Assembly: GCF_900108875.1 (NCBI RefSeq)
Contig: NZ_FNYJ01000001.1
Span: 1,097,258 to 1,161,257, forward strand
From: Pseudomonas sp. NFR16
Lineage (GTDB): Bacteria; Pseudomonadota; Gammaproteobacteria; Pseudomonadales; Pseudomonadaceae
Length of the DNA stretch: 64,000 nt
Reading direction: 5' to 3'
Shown: piece by piece, positions 26,997-37,056 of the stretch
Numbering within the stretch: position 1 is the first letter of the stretch
Layout of the letters: every line of letters starts with the position of its first letter
Notes under the pieces: generated by a model
Told to the model about the DNA's origin: nothing
What the model saw: the letters and a program-made list of their open reading frames with translations, nothing else
The model's database searches: none
Program-made: the position numbers and the translations under genes

Positions 26997-27332
26997 GCGC
27001 GGAAAGGTCCTGTAACAAATTTGTAGCAGGAGCATGACCACCGGCGAGGCGTCTGACAACCGCATCAGCGCATTTTTTCTAGCGGAAATCCTGACAGCGA
27101 CCCCGCGCAGCGACCTCCTAAAGGGCATCACCCAGCAAAGTGTTTCTCCAGCAACAGCACCTCAGCAAATTGCCACTCATTCAACTGCTCCGAAACCTCC
27201 GGCAGCAGTAAAGGGTGCGATCTACGCGAGCAGTTGCATGGCACAAAGCCTGCAATATTCCATTTATGCAGGCTGACTCGTGCTGACTGCTGATTTCGAC
27301 ATAAGCAGCCACGCGCAGCTTCCGCCCTCCGA

Positions 27333-28331
27333 ATGGATATGAACATGACCGTTTTTTCCCGCATTCCCACCGCGTTGAAGCTTTTGGCCGGTGCCTTGGC
27401 CCTGACCCTGCATCCGCTGACCCAGGCGGCAGAAGCTCCGCCAGCCGAGCTTCACCTCGATTACGCCTATTACTCCCCTGTCAGCCTCGTGCTCAAACAT
27501 TTTGGCTGGCTGGAGAAGGCGCTGCCCGAAACGAAAGTCACGTGGGTTTTCAGTCAGGGCAGCAACCGTTCGCTGGAATACCTGAACAGCGGCGGCGCCG
27601 ATTTCGGCTCTTCAGCCAGTCTTTCCGCCGTGCTGGCGCGCGCCAACGGCAGCCCGATCAAATCGGTTTACGTCTACAGCCGCGCCGAATGGACCGCGCT
27701 GGTGGTGCGCAAGGACTCGACGCTGCAGACCGTAGCGGACCTCAAGGGCAAGAAGATCGCCGCTACCAAAGGCACCGACCCTTACCTGTTCACCCTACGC
27801 GCCTTGCAACAGGCCAGGCTCAGCAAAGACGATGTCGAACTGCTTCACCTGCAACACCCGGACGGGCGGATCGCGCTTGAAAAAGGCGACGTCGATGCCT
27901 GGGCCGGCCTCGATCCGCACATGGCCGCCAGCGAAATCCAGGCCGGTTCGCGCCTGCTCTATCGCAACAAGGACTTCAACAGTTACGGCGTCGTCAGCGT
28001 GACTGAGCGCTATGCCAAGGAGCATCCGCAAGCGATCAAGACGGTCATTGGCGCGTACGAGAAAGCCCGTGAATGGGCGCTGAAAAATCCGGAAGAATTT
28101 GCTCAACTGCTGGCAACGGAATCGGGTCTGCCGCTGGATGTCGCCAAATTGCAGTTGTCTCGCACCGACCTGAGCAGCCCGCAGCTGACCGACAAGGACG
28201 TTGCCGCGTCCAAGGCCGCGGCGCCGATTCTGGTGTCCGAGGAGCTGGTGCGCAAAGGTACTCATGTCGATGAGGTCATCGATCAGTTGATTGATCCAGC
28301 GTTTGGCAAAGCCGTCATCGGCAAGCCATGA
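27333..28331 (+). CDS. ABC transporter substrate-binding protein, aliphatic sulfonate/taurine type
   Basis: Periplasmic binding protein of the SsuA/TauA/NrtA class, 332 residues with a signal peptide (ALKLLAGALALTLHPLTQAAEA). Seen: LDYAYYSPVSLVLKHFGWLEK, NSGGADFGSSASLSAVLARANG, DLKGKKIAATKGTDPY and GDVDAWAGLDPHMA, all typical of sulfonate-type receptors. Starts at 27342 and 27345 are also possible; none has a strong SD. The stop overlaps the permease start as ATGA. Probable import of a sulfonate or similar organosulfur compound. Confidence 0.88.
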   Translation: MDMNMTVFSRIPTALKLLAGALALTLHPLTQAAEAPPAELHLDYAYYSPVSLVLKHFGWLEKALPETKVTWVFSQGSNRSLEYLNSGGADFGSSASLSAVLARANGSPIKSVYVYSRAEWTALVVRKDSTLQTVADLKGKKIAATKGTDPYLFTLRALQQARLSKDDVELLHLQHPDGRIALEKGDVDAWAGLDPHMAASEIQAGSRLLYRNKDFNSYGVVSVTERYAKEHPQAIKTVIGAYEKAREWALKNPEEFAQLLATESGLPLDVAKLQLSRTDLSSPQLTDKDVAASKAAAPILVSEELVRKGTHVDEVIDQLIDPAFGKAVIGKP

Positions 28332-29167
28332 ACAGCGCCCGGTCAGCCACCCTGAAATCCGACGCGGCGACCACTGCCGAACGGCCCGTGCGGGCAGCCA
28401 CCGGCCGCTGGCGCAGCCGCCTCAAAGGCCTCGCCGTGCCTGTCGCGATCCTGCTGTTACTGGAAGTCGTGGTCCGGATTGGCTGGGTCCAGTCCTACCA
28501 GATGCCGGCGCCCAGCGAGATTGCCTCGACCCTCGCCGATTTGGCCGACGGCGCACTGTGGAAGCACATCGGCGCGAGTCTCGTTCGGGTGCTGTCCGGC
28601 TTTGCGATCGGCGCCGGCCTGGCGCTGGTGTTCGCAGCGTGGGTGGGCCTGAGCCGCGAGGCGGAAGCCTATCTGGAACCAACGTTCGCCGGGCTGCGCT
28701 CGATCCCCAGCCTGGCCTGGGTGCCACTGTTGCTGTTGTGGCTGGGCATCGGCGAAACCTCGAAGATCGTGCTGATCGCCATCGGCGCGTTTTTCCCGGT
28801 CTATCTCAACGGCGTGGCGGCCATTCGCGGGATTGATCGCAAGCTGGTTGAAGTCGGCAGGATGTACCGCTTCAGTCGCCGCCAGATGATCCTGCATCTG
28901 TTTCTGCCCGCCGCCCTGCCCGGCCTGCTCACCGGGTTGCGTTCAGGCCTGAGCCTGGCCTGGATGTTTCTGGTGGCCGCTGAACTGATTGCCGCCACCA
29001 AAGGCCTGGGTTATCTGCTCAGCGACGGGCGCGAAACCTCGCGGCCAGACATCGTGCTCGCGGCCATCATTGTCCTGGCATTGCTCGGCAAACTGACCGA
29101 TGGCGTGCTGGCAATGCTGGAAAAACGCCTGCTGTCGTGGCGCGACACCTTTAAAGGCAATAACTGA
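28328..29167 (+). CDS. ABC transporter permease, SsuC/TauC type
   Basis: A 279-residue inner-membrane permease: PVAILLLLEVVVRIGWVQ, WKHIGASLVRVLSGFAIGAG, and the EAA-like loop VEVGRMYRFSRRQMILHLFLPAALPGLLTGLR that docks the ATPase, then LSLAWMFLVAAELIAATKGLGYLL. Translationally coupled to the binding-protein gene. No ATP-binding subunit follows; the next gene is ptxS, so the ATPase must be encoded elsewhere or shared. Confidence 0.9.
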   Translation: MNSARSATLKSDAATTAERPVRAATGRWRSRLKGLAVPVAILLLLEVVVRIGWVQSYQMPAPSEIASTLADLADGALWKHIGASLVRVLSGFAIGAGLALVFAAWVGLSREAEAYLEPTFAGLRSIPSLAWVPLLLLWLGIGETSKIVLIAIGAFFPVYLNGVAAIRGIDRKLVEVGRMYRFSRRQMILHLFLPAALPGLLTGLRSGLSLAWMFLVAAELIAATKGLGYLLSDGRETSRPDIVLAAIIVLALLGKLTDGVLAMLEKRLLSWRDTFKGNN

Positions 29168-29304
29168 TCCGGCCGAACCTGAAGGCGTGAGCATGCTTAC
29201 GCCTTCAGGCGCCCGCCGGCGTGGCCATTCCCTGTCACAGCCGCCTGAAGCCCCTCACCTTTTATCCGATGCCGAGTTGACGACCGGTTCGCTTTGGTGT
29301 TTCC

Positions 29305-29318
29305 TGAAACCGGTTTCA
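29305..29318. promoter_or_regulatory. PtxS operator upstream of ptxS
   Basis: TGAAACCGGTTTCA, a perfect 14-bp palindrome with the central CG typical of LacI-family sites, 55 bp upstream of the ptxS start. As I recall, this is the established PtxS box of pseudomonads. The identical sequence recurs before kguE, giving autorepression plus control of the kgu operon. Confidence 0.92.
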
Positions 29319-29373
29319 AAGCATTACCTGCTTTGCGTAAAAGCCTGCTGATAAATCCAATAAGGGTCAGGCC

Positions 29374-30396
29374 ATGAACACGACTTCCGTCCCGACGCGC
29401 GCCCGCGTCACCATGAACGACGTTGCCGATCTGGCAGGCGTCTCCAAAGCCAGCGTCTCGCGATTCATCGGCGAAGACCGGCAACTGCTCTCCGAAGCCA
29501 TCGCGCAACGGATCGAGCAGGCCATCGAAACCCTCGGCTATCGCCCCAACCAGATGGCGCGTGGACTCAAACGTGGCCGCACGCGTCTGATCGGCATGCT
29601 CGTGGCCGATATCCGCAACCCCTATTCCGTGGCCGTCATGCATGGCGTCGAAACCGCCTGCCGCAAACACGGCTACAGCCTGGTGGTGTGCAACACCGAT
29701 CGCGATGACGAGCAGGAGCGCCTTCATCTGGCGGCTCTGCGTTCGTACAACATCGAAGGCCTGATCGTGAACACCTTGGGCCATCATCTTGACGAACTTC
29801 TTGAGTTGCACAGCGAACTGCCGATGGTGCTGGTGGACCGTAAAGTCGATCAGTTGCAGAGCGATCTGGTCGGGCTGGACAACATTGCAACCGTCAAACA
29901 GGCCCTCAATCACCTGCACGCAGCCGGCTATCGCGACATTCTGATGATCACTGAGCCGCAGGACGGCACCAGCTCCCGGATCGAGCGAGTCGACGCGTTC
30001 AATGCCCAGATTGCCCTGCGCCCCGACATGCACGGGCAGGTCCGGGAAACCGGCGCGCAGCTGCGCGATCAATTGCAGGCCTTTCTTGCCGCCACGGGCG
30101 CTGGCCCGAAGGCGCTGTTCACCAGCAACGGCGTCGCGACGTTGAGCAGCACGCGCCTGCTCCATGACCTTGGCTGCCATCTGTTCGACGACATTGGCCT
30201 GATCGCCCTCGATGAGCTGGACTGGTATCCGCTGGTCGGCAGCGGCATCACTTCCCTCGCGCAACCAACCCACGACATGGGCGTGACAGCCTTCGAATGC
30301 CTGCTCAATCGCCTGCGCGGCGATCAGGAGCCGGTACGCAGTTACGATTTCCCCGCAGAGCTGATTGTGCGTGGCTCCACGCGACGACGACCCTGA
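29374..30396 (+). CDS. ptxS: LacI-family repressor of 2-ketogluconate utilisation
   Basis: A 340-residue LacI-type repressor: DNA-reading region VTMNDVADLAGVSKASVSRFIG (about residues 12-33), hinge GYRPNQMARGLKRGRTRLIGML, then a ligand domain (VADIRNPYSVAVMHGVETAC, IEGLIVNTLGHH, LVGLDNIATVKQAL, LIALDELDWYPLVGSGIT). In Pseudomonas, PtxS releases its sites on binding 2-ketogluconate. Context is decisive: it sits directly before kguEKTD, and the PtxS palindrome lies in front of both ptxS and kguE. Confidence 0.94.
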   Translation: MNTTSVPTRARVTMNDVADLAGVSKASVSRFIGEDRQLLSEAIAQRIEQAIETLGYRPNQMARGLKRGRTRLIGMLVADIRNPYSVAVMHGVETACRKHGYSLVVCNTDRDDEQERLHLAALRSYNIEGLIVNTLGHHLDELLELHSELPMVLVDRKVDQLQSDLVGLDNIATVKQALNHLHAAGYRDILMITEPQDGTSSRIERVDAFNAQIALRPDMHGQVRETGAQLRDQLQAFLAATGAGPKALFTSNGVATLSSTRLLHDLGCHLFDDIGLIALDELDWYPLVGSGITSLAQPTHDMGVTAFECLLNRLRGDQEPVRSYDFPAELIVRGSTRRRP

Positions 30397-30479
30397 CCCG
30401 TCTTGTATCTCGGCTACCGCGGGTCAGTGACCTGCAGCCCGTGGCGAACTTTTCTCGATTTCGCCCGTTCGAATAAAAA

Positions 30480-30493
30480 TGAAACCGGTTTCA
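30480..30493. promoter_or_regulatory. PtxS operator upstream of kguE
   Basis: Second perfect TGAAACCGGTTTCA, ending 13 bp before the kguE ATG and abutting its SD (GAGGA). A bound repressor would block transcription into the kgu operon. Confidence 0.92.
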
Positions 30494-30506
30494 GAGGACA
30501 ATAACA

Positions 30507-31316
30507 ATGAGTCGATTCCCCGTTGCCATCAGCCTGGGCGCCTTCGGTGCAGACCTTGTGCGCGAGCGTGGTCAGGCCAGCTTCATCCCGCTGCTGGTGG
30601 AAGCCGGTGTCACGCGCATCGAATTGCGCGAAGAGCTCTTCACTGCCGAACTCAGCCAGCAAGACTTTCCGGCGCTGGCCCAGGCCATTCAGGCTCAAGG
30701 GCTGGAGTGCCTGTATTCCGCGCCCCTGGAGTTGTGGCTGGAAGGTCAGACCCTGCCAAACCCGCAGCTCGAACCGACCCTGCGCAGGGCCAGCACCTGT
30801 GGCGCCGCGTGGTTGAAAGTGTCGCTGGGTCACTTCGACGGCGACAAAGACTTCGCTGCTCTCGCCGATTGCCTGAGCCGTCATGACGTTCAATTGCTGG
30901 TGGAAAACGATCAGACGCCACAGGGCGGGCGCATCGAGCCGTTCAGTGCTTTCTTCGCGCAGGTCAAGGCGCTGCAACTGCCTATCGGCATGACGTTCGA
31001 TATCGGCAACTGGCTGTGGCAAGGACAATCCAATCGCAGCGCCGCGGAACAACTCGGGCCGTACGTTGAATACGTACACTGCAAGGCGGTGTCGCGCAAC
31101 GCCTCGGGCAAACTGGTCGCGGTACCGCCCCGTCAGACCGATCTGCACCTGTGGGAGCAATTGCTCAAGCACATGCCTGTCGGCCTACCCCGCGCCATCG
31201 AATACCCGTTGCAAGGCGACGACCTGCTGCAGATAACCCGCGAACAGGTGGCTTACCTTGCCCGCCTCGGCCAGCGCCATTCGCCAGCATCCACGGAGGC
31301 GCTGAGCCATGTCTGA
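30507..31316 (+). CDS. kguE: KguE, sugar isomerase/epimerase-like protein of the kgu operon
   Basis: A 269-residue TIM-barrel protein of the xylose isomerase-like family, first gene of kguEKTD. Seen: [61 protein letters not shown] and [14 protein letters not shown], which carries the typical metal-site Glu, Asp and His spacing. Its exact step in 2-ketogluconate use is not established to my knowledge. Overlaps kguK by 8 bases. Confidence 0.92.
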   Translation: MSRFPVAISLGAFGADLVRERGQASFIPLLVEAGVTRIELREELFTAELSQQDFPALAQAIQAQGLECLYSAPLELWLEGQTLPNPQLEPTLRRASTCGAAWLKVSLGHFDGDKDFAALADCLSRHDVQLLVENDQTPQGGRIEPFSAFFAQVKALQLPIGMTFDIGNWLWQGQSNRSAAEQLGPYVEYVHCKAVSRNASGKLVAVPPRQTDLHLWEQLLKHMPVGLPRAIEYPLQGDDLLQITREQVAYLARLGQRHSPASTEALSHV

Positions 31317-32274
31317 TCTCGATATCCTCTCGTTCGGCGAAACCATGACCATGCTGGTGGCCGAGCAGACCGGCGATCTGGCGCAGGTGCGTCATTTCGA
31401 AAAGCGCATCGCCGGCGCTGACAGCAACGTTGCCATCGGCTTGTCGCGGCTGGGTTTCAACGTGGCCTGGCTGAGCCGGGTCGGCGACGATTCCATGGGC
31501 CGTTTCGTCATCGACAGCCTGCAGAGAGAAGGCGTGGACTGTGCCCACGTCGCTGTCGACCCGGCACACCCCACCGGCTTTCAGTTCAAGTCGCTGGAGC
31601 TCGAAGGCGCCGATCCCGTGGTGGAGTACTTCCGTCGCGGCTCGGCGGCCAGTCACCTCTCGGTCGACGACATCGTTGCCCCGCTGCTCAAGGCGCGTCA
31701 CCTGCACGCCACCGGCATCCCGGCCGCGCTGTCCGACAGCTGCCGCGCATTGTCCCGCGAACTGATGACGCAGATGCGCAACGCCGGACGCAGCGTGTCG
31801 TTCGACCCCAACCTGCGGCCATCGCTGTGGTCCAGTCAGGCGACGATGATTCGTGAGGTCAACCACCTCGCCAGCCTCGCCGACTGGGTGCTGCCTGGCC
31901 TGGCGGAAGGCGAATTGCTGACCGGGTTCGACACGCCTGCCGACATCGCCCGCTTCTACCTGGACATGGGCGTCGAAGCCGTCGTGATCAAGCTGGGTGC
32001 CAAGGGCGCTTACTACCGCACCCAGCTCACCGAAGCCTTCGTGCCGGGCGTGCCGGTGGCCAATGTCGTGGACACCGTAGGGGCTGGCGACGGCTTTGCA
32101 GTCGGGGTGATCAGCGCGCTGCTGGAAAACCTCGGCTTCGAGCAAGCCACCGCCCGCGGCAACTGGATCGGCAGCCAGGCCGTACAGAGCCGCGGCGACA
32201 TGGAAGGCCTGCCAACCCGCGCGGCGCTGCAAGCGGCAGAGCTCAAGGCATCGCCGCGAAAGCAGATCGCCTGA
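31309..32274 (+). CDS. kguK: 2-ketogluconate kinase (PfkB family)
   Basis: Phosphorylates 2-ketogluconate to 2-keto-6-phosphogluconate in the cytoplasm. The 321-residue protein shows PfkB signatures: [39 protein letters not shown], and the ATP/anion-hole motif [17 protein letters not shown] with catalytic Asp. Start overlaps kguE by 8 bases. Product goes to KguD for reduction to 6-phosphogluconate and the Entner-Doudoroff route. Confidence 0.95.
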   Translation: MSDLDILSFGETMTMLVAEQTGDLAQVRHFEKRIAGADSNVAIGLSRLGFNVAWLSRVGDDSMGRFVIDSLQREGVDCAHVAVDPAHPTGFQFKSLELEGADPVVEYFRRGSAASHLSVDDIVAPLLKARHLHATGIPAALSDSCRALSRELMTQMRNAGRSVSFDPNLRPSLWSSQATMIREVNHLASLADWVLPGLAEGELLTGFDTPADIARFYLDMGVEAVVIKLGAKGAYYRTQLTEAFVPGVPVANVVDTVGAGDGFAVGVISALLENLGFEQATARGNWIGSQAVQSRGDMEGLPTRAALQAAELKASPRKQIA

Positions 32275-32353
32275 CCGACTTTCATCAACCTGTGTGCACA
32301 CGTTGTTCTCCATCACCTGCTGCGACAAAAAAAACATGCTCAGGGAGCGCGAA

Positions 32354-33670
32354 ATGGAAAAGCTACTCGAAACCGTGAAACACGCCGGCCTCAAACGTCG
32401 CTGGCTGCTGATCATGCCGATCGTCTTCATCACCTACAGCCTGGCGTACCTTGACCGCGCCAACTACGGCTTTGCCGCAGCGTCGGGCATGGCCGAAGAC
32501 CTGCACATCACCCCCGGCATGTCGTCGCTGCTGGGCGCGCTGTTCTTCCTCGGCTACTTCTTCTTTCAGGTGCCCGGCGCCATCTACGCGCAAAAGAAAA
32601 GCGTGAAGAAGCTCATTTTCGTCAGCCTGATCCTGTGGGGCGCTCTGGCCACCCTGACCGGTATCGTCTCCAATGCCTACATGCTGATCGGCATTCGCTT
32701 CATGCTGGGTGTGGTGGAAGCCGCCGTGATGCCGGCGATGCTGGTGTACCTCTGCTACTGGTTCACCAAGGCCGAACGCTCGCGCGCCAACACTGTGCTG
32801 ATTCTCGGCAACCCGGTGACGATGCTGTGGATGTCGGTGGTGTCAGGGTATCTGGTGGCCCATTTCAGCTGGCGCTGGATGTTCATCGTCGAAGGCCTGC
32901 CAGCGGTGATCTGGGCATTCATCTGGTGGCGTCTGGTGGACGAACGCCCGGCGCAGGCCAAGTGGCTGACCGCTGAGGAGAAAACCGAACTGCAGACTCG
33001 CCTCGACGCCGAGCAGGTGGGCATCAAGCCGGTGAAAAACTACGCCGAAGCGTTCCGTTCGCCTCGGGTTCTGTTGCTGGCCGCGCAGTACTTCTGCTGG
33101 AGCATCGGCGTGTACGGCTTCGTCCTGTGGCTGCCGACCATCATCAAGAAAGGCATGCAGATGGACATGGTCGAAGCCGGCTGGCTGTCGGCACTGCCGT
33201 ATCTGGCGGCCGTGATCGGCATGGTCATCGTGTCCTGGGCGTCGGACAAACTGCAGAAACGCAAACTGTTCGTCTGGCCGCCGCTGCTGTTGGCCGCCGT
33301 TGCGTTTTACGCCTCGTATGCGCTGGGCACCGAGCATTTCTGGTGGTCCTACTCGCTGCTGGTGATCGCCGGCGCCTGCATGTACGCGCCTTACGGGCCG
33401 TTTTTCGCCATCGTGCCGGAGATCCTGCCCGCCAACGTGGCCGGTGGTGCCATGGCCTTGATCAACAGCCTGGGCGCGCTGGGGTCTTTCGCAGGTTCGT
33501 ACCTGGTCGGCTACCTCAACGGCGCGACCGGCACATTGAGCGCGTCTTATCTATTCATGAGCGGCTCGCTGCTGGTGTCAGTGCTGTTGACCCTGATGCT
33601 CAAGCCAGACAACACAGCAAAGCCGCTGCGCGATGAGCCCGAGGTTCGTCGCACACCCGCCCACCCTTGA
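32354..33670 (+). CDS. kguT: 2-ketogluconate transporter (MFS)
   Basis: A 438-residue MFS carrier for 2-ketogluconate, which is made in the periplasm by gluconate dehydrogenase. Seen: LIMPIVFITYSLAYLDRANYGFAAASGMAEDL, GALFFLGYFFFQVPGAIYAQKKSVKKLI, and VVEAAVMPAMLVYLCYWFTKAERSRAN. Start at 32354 is preferred: GGGAG lies upstream and residues then match the family; an in-frame start at 32294 would add a Cys-containing stretch with no similarity. 79 bp after kguK. Confidence 0.92.
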   Translation: MEKLLETVKHAGLKRRWLLIMPIVFITYSLAYLDRANYGFAAASGMAEDLHITPGMSSLLGALFFLGYFFFQVPGAIYAQKKSVKKLIFVSLILWGALATLTGIVSNAYMLIGIRFMLGVVEAAVMPAMLVYLCYWFTKAERSRANTVLILGNPVTMLWMSVVSGYLVAHFSWRWMFIVEGLPAVIWAFIWWRLVDERPAQAKWLTAEEKTELQTRLDAEQVGIKPVKNYAEAFRSPRVLLLAAQYFCWSIGVYGFVLWLPTIIKKGMQMDMVEAGWLSALPYLAAVIGMVIVSWASDKLQKRKLFVWPPLLLAAVAFYASYALGTEHFWWSYSLLVIAGACMYAPYGPFFAIVPEILPANVAGGAMALINSLGALGSFAGSYLVGYLNGATGTLSASYLFMSGSLLVSVLLTLMLKPDNTAKPLRDEPEVRRTPAHP

Positions 33671-33686
33671 TTCGGGAAAGAGTTGA

Positions 33687-34670
33687 ATGAGCAAGCACGT
33701 GGTTCTCTACAAGAAACTGTCGCCGGCGCTGATGCAGCGCTTGCAGGCCCACGCCGACGTCACGCTGATCGAAGACGTGAAGTCGGACGAGGGCATGGCG
33801 CGACTGCGCGACGCCCTGCCCCACGCCGACGGCCTGCTGGGCGCCAGCCTGAAACTGGACGCCGAATTGCTGGATCGCGCCGTGAAGCTGAAAGCCGTGT
33901 CCAGTGTCTCGGTGGGCGTCGATAACTACGACATTGACGATCTGACCCGTCGCGGCATCCTGCTGACCAACACGCCGGATGTGCTGACGCAGACCACCGC
34001 CGACACTGGTTTCGCGTTGATCATGGCCACCGCGCGGCGGGTTGTAGAGCTGGCAAGCATGGTCCGTGACGGTCGCTGGACGCAGAACATCGGGCCTGAG
34101 CATTTCGGCACCGATGTTCACGGCAAGACGCTGGGCATCGTTGGCATGGGCCGAATCGGTGAAGCCGTGGCGCAACGCGGCCATTTCGGTTTTGGCATGC
34201 CGGTGCTGTACCACAGCCACTCGCCCAAGCCAGACGTTGAAGCCCGTTTCGATGCGCAGTACCGCAGCCTGGAAGACCTGTTGCGCGAGTCGGACTTCGT
34301 CTGCCTGACCGTGCCGTTGACGGCGCAGACCGAACGCCTGATCGGGGCCGAGCAATTGGCGCTGATGCGTCCGCAAGCGATCCTGATCAACATTGCCCGG
34401 GGCAAAGTCGTCGATGAGCAGGCGCTGATCGCGGCGCTGCAGAACAGGCAGATCCGCGCAGCAGGCCTGGATGTCTTCGAACGCGAACCGATCCAGACCG
34501 ATTCGCCGCTGCTGCAACTGGATAACGTCGTGGCGACCCCGCACATGGGCTCGGCCACTGACGAAACCCGTGAAGCCATGGCCCGCTGTGCCGTGGACAA
34601 CATGATCAGCGCGTTGTCCGGGGACAAACCGCAGGATCTGGTCAACCCTTCGGCCTGGAACCCTCGCTGA
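33687..34670 (+). CDS. kguD: 2-ketogluconate-6-phosphate reductase (D-2-hydroxyacid dehydrogenase family)
   Basis: Reduces 2-keto-6-phosphogluconate to 6-phosphogluconate with NAD(P)H. A 327-residue member of the D-isomer 2-hydroxyacid dehydrogenase family: cofactor motif GIVGMGRIGEAVAQRG, signature region CLTVPLTAQTERLIGAEQLALMR, catalytic Arg in NIARGKVVDEQALI, Glu in FEREPI and His in TPHMGSAT. Last gene of kguEKTD; a nested hairpin follows at 34688-34749. Confidence 0.94.
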   Translation: MSKHVVLYKKLSPALMQRLQAHADVTLIEDVKSDEGMARLRDALPHADGLLGASLKLDAELLDRAVKLKAVSSVSVGVDNYDIDDLTRRGILLTNTPDVLTQTTADTGFALIMATARRVVELASMVRDGRWTQNIGPEHFGTDVHGKTLGIVGMGRIGEAVAQRGHFGFGMPVLYHSHSPKPDVEARFDAQYRSLEDLLRESDFVCLTVPLTAQTERLIGAEQLALMRPQAILINIARGKVVDEQALIAALQNRQIRAAGLDVFEREPIQTDSPLLQLDNVVATPHMGSATDETREAMARCAVDNMISALSGDKPQDLVNPSAWNPR

Positions 34671-34687
34671 CCGACTGGCCCGACACA

Positions 34688-34749
34688 TGCCCGCGATGAC
34701 GACCCGTCCAATGCCTCGATGCATCAGACATCCTCGGCATTCGCGGGCA
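34688..34749. terminator. Nested stem-loop after kguD (possible terminator or REP-like palindrome)
   Basis: TGCCCGCGA pairs with TCGCGGGCA across 44 bases, and inside it ATGCC (34711-34715) pairs with GGCAT (34736-34740). There is no T run, so intrinsic termination is doubtful; it may be a REP-like palindrome between the convergent kguD and chemoreceptor genes. Confidence 0.4.
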
Positions 34750-34787
34750 CGCCTGCGTTCCGCGTGCAGCCCCGCTGGCTGACCCTC

Positions 34788-36413
34788 TTAAATCACAAAC
34801 CGCGACACCATCGCCTTCAAGTCCACCGCCAGACGCGACAGTTCATGACTGGCTGCGCTGGTCTGGTTGGCACCGGCGGCCGTCTGGGCAGCCAGGTCGC
34901 GAATGTTCACCAGATTGCGATCCACTTCCCGCGACACTTGCGCCTGCTCTTCCGAAGCGCTGGCGATCACCAGGTTGCGTTCGTTGATCTGCGAAATGGC
35001 TTCGGTGATCAACTCCAGTGCGTCGCCCGCCGAATTGGCCAGGTTCAGCGTGCTGCGAGTGCTGTCAGTGTTGCGCGACATCGACTGAACGGCATCGCCG
35101 GTGCGAGTCTGTATGCCCGCCACCATCTGTTCGATTTCAGTGGTCGATTGCGCGGTACGGTGCGCCAGCGCACGCACTTCGTCAGCCACCACCGCGAACC
35201 CGCGCCCGGCCTCACCTGCCCGGGCCGCCTCGATCGCGGCGTTCAGGGCCAGCAAGTTGGTCTGCTCGGCTATAGAGCGGATCACGTCAAGCACCTTGCC
35301 GATGTCACGTCCCTGCTCCGCCAGGCCTTCCACCAGACCGGTCGTGGCCTGGATCTGCTGGGTCATCTCCTGGATCGACCTGACCGTTTCCACCACCCGA
35401 TCCCGGCCCTGACGCGCCGTCTGGTTGGATTGCTGCGACGCTTCGGAGGTCGATACGGCGTTACGCGCCACTTCTTCCACCGCAGCGGTCATCTCGTTGA
35501 CCGCCGTGGCCGCCTGTTCGATTTCGTTGTTCTGCTGCTGCAATCCGCGGGACGACTCTTCGGTGACCGCGCTGAGCTCTTCGGCAGCCGAAGCCAGTTG
35601 GGTCGAGGAGCCGGAGATCAGCTCGATGGTCTTGCGCAGGTTCTGCTGCATCGTCGCCAGCGACTTCAACAGGTGCGCAGCTTCGTCCTTGCCGTCCACT
35701 TCGATGGGCCGGGTCAGGTCGCCACCGGCAATCTCTTCGGCCGCACGAACCGCTCTGGCCAGCGGGCTGACGATACTTCGGGTCAACAACCAGGCAAGGA
35801 TGACCGTGAGTACAACGGCAACTACCGACACGGCAACAATACCGACATTGGCACTGTCATATTGCTGTTTGGAAGCAACTGCCGCATCACTGGCGCCCTG
35901 TTTATTGATGGCGATCAACTGGTTGATCTGAACACCCATGAGGTCGGTGGCCTCTTTCATTCGCGTGTTGATCAAGTTGCGCATTTCTTCGGTTTTTTCC
36001 TGGCGCGAGAGTTCCAGTACTTGAGCCTGCACTTCGAGGAACGTCGTAAGTGTGGCGTCAAATTGTCGATACACCGAAAGTTCTTCGCCCTCTGCCGGCA
36101 GCGCTGCATAGTTCTTTTTTGCGTCTTGTAACTTGCCGATCAATTCAGCGATGCGCCCCTCTGTTTCGCGCAACGAGGCCGGCTCACGGTTGACCAGCGT
36201 GCGGAACGACGTGATGCGCAAGCGCAGGCTGTTTTCCAGCATGGTGCCCAGATAACTCACACTGGGAAGCTGATTGGTCTCCATGTCGGTGGTCGCCTCT
36301 CGAATCAGCGCCATCCGGTTGATCGAGAAAAAGCCCAGTCCGATCACCAGTACCGCGATGAAGGCGAACCCCAGAAATGCGCGAGGCGCAATGTTCATGT
36401 TTCTTATCGACAT
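34788..36413 (-). CDS. Methyl-accepting chemotaxis protein with 4-helix-bundle sensor
   Basis: A 541-residue transmembrane chemoreceptor. First membrane helix [18 protein letters not shown] (about residues 12-29), a periplasmic helical-bundle domain (4HB_MCP type, about 32-190), second membrane helix [21 protein letters not shown] (about 189-210), HAMP region, then the signalling domain with the conserved hairpin tip [37 protein letters not shown]. No C-terminal CheR-tether pentapeptide (ends VSRFVI). Ligand not predictable. It is downstream of and convergent with kguD, which hints at but does not show sugar-acid sensing. Confidence 0.94.
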   Translation of the reverse strand: MSIRNMNIAPRAFLGFAFIAVLVIGLGFFSINRMALIREATTDMETNQLPSVSYLGTMLENSLRLRITSFRTLVNREPASLRETEGRIAELIGKLQDAKKNYAALPAEGEELSVYRQFDATLTTFLEVQAQVLELSRQEKTEEMRNLINTRMKEATDLMGVQINQLIAINKQGASDAAVASKQQYDSANVGIVAVSVVAVVLTVILAWLLTRSIVSPLARAVRAAEEIAGGDLTRPIEVDGKDEAAHLLKSLATMQQNLRKTIELISGSSTQLASAAEELSAVTEESSRGLQQQNNEIEQAATAVNEMTAAVEEVARNAVSTSEASQQSNQTARQGRDRVVETVRSIQEMTQQIQATTGLVEGLAEQGRDIGKVLDVIRSIAEQTNLLALNAAIEAARAGEAGRGFAVVADEVRALAHRTAQSTTEIEQMVAGIQTRTGDAVQSMSRNTDSTRSTLNLANSAGDALELITEAISQINERNLVIASASEEQAQVSREVDRNLVNIRDLAAQTAAGANQTSAASHELSRLAVDLKAMVSRFVI

Positions 36414-37056
36414 GGAATATCTCTCTAAAAGATCCGGCTGAGTGCATCCATGCGTGAATCAAACACCAGAAACTTTATTCGTCTCTTCGGTAGATGACGG
36501 CTGCAATCGAAACGCGATGACGCGTTTCGACTGCACCTGAACGGGCTATCGGCCAGACCTTTAGTTTTATTCAGCGTCGTGCGTATTATTTTTTAAAACA
36601 CATGTTTACTGGATCCAAAGTATTCAGGTAAAACGTTTGCGCGTGACGCCGCGTGACAGTAAGGCGCGTTGATAACTTATGTTGAAATGCGGTGAATGGC
36701 TCTAATTCGCGCTTCCTAAAACGCCTTACCCAGATAACCCTTTCATAATGGCGCAGTGCCTTAGAACAGAATATCGATTCAGCAATGAGTTTTCCTGCGG
36801 TGAGGTAATAACGAGCCGAATCGAGATCAATGAAATGTAAAATTTTTGATTCCGTAGGATTTTTTTCCCATTTCTGTCAGAAGTCGGTGCTACCTTTACC
36901 TGACTTGTGATCGTGCACCAGATACGAAGAACGGGAAAGCCAAGCGGCATGCCGCCGAGGTCCCGCAAGAGGACGTTCCTCGACAGCGTCGCGCCGACAC
37001 ACCTTTTTCCTACCCTGCGGAGCTTCGGAAATGCTCGACTGAACGAGGTGGGCGCC
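36414..37056. other. Long intergenic region without a recognised gene
   Basis: About 640 bp between the divergently read chemoreceptor and DUF1652 genes. The middle (about 36580-36900) is clearly more AT-rich than its surroundings, with T- and A-runs near 36590 and 36850. An open frame continues upstream of the DUF1652 start to 36907, but its sequence (MIVHQIRRTGKP) has no SD and no family similarity. I see no terminator, tRNA or sRNA signature, though a leader or silenced promoter region would fit. Confidence 0.5.
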
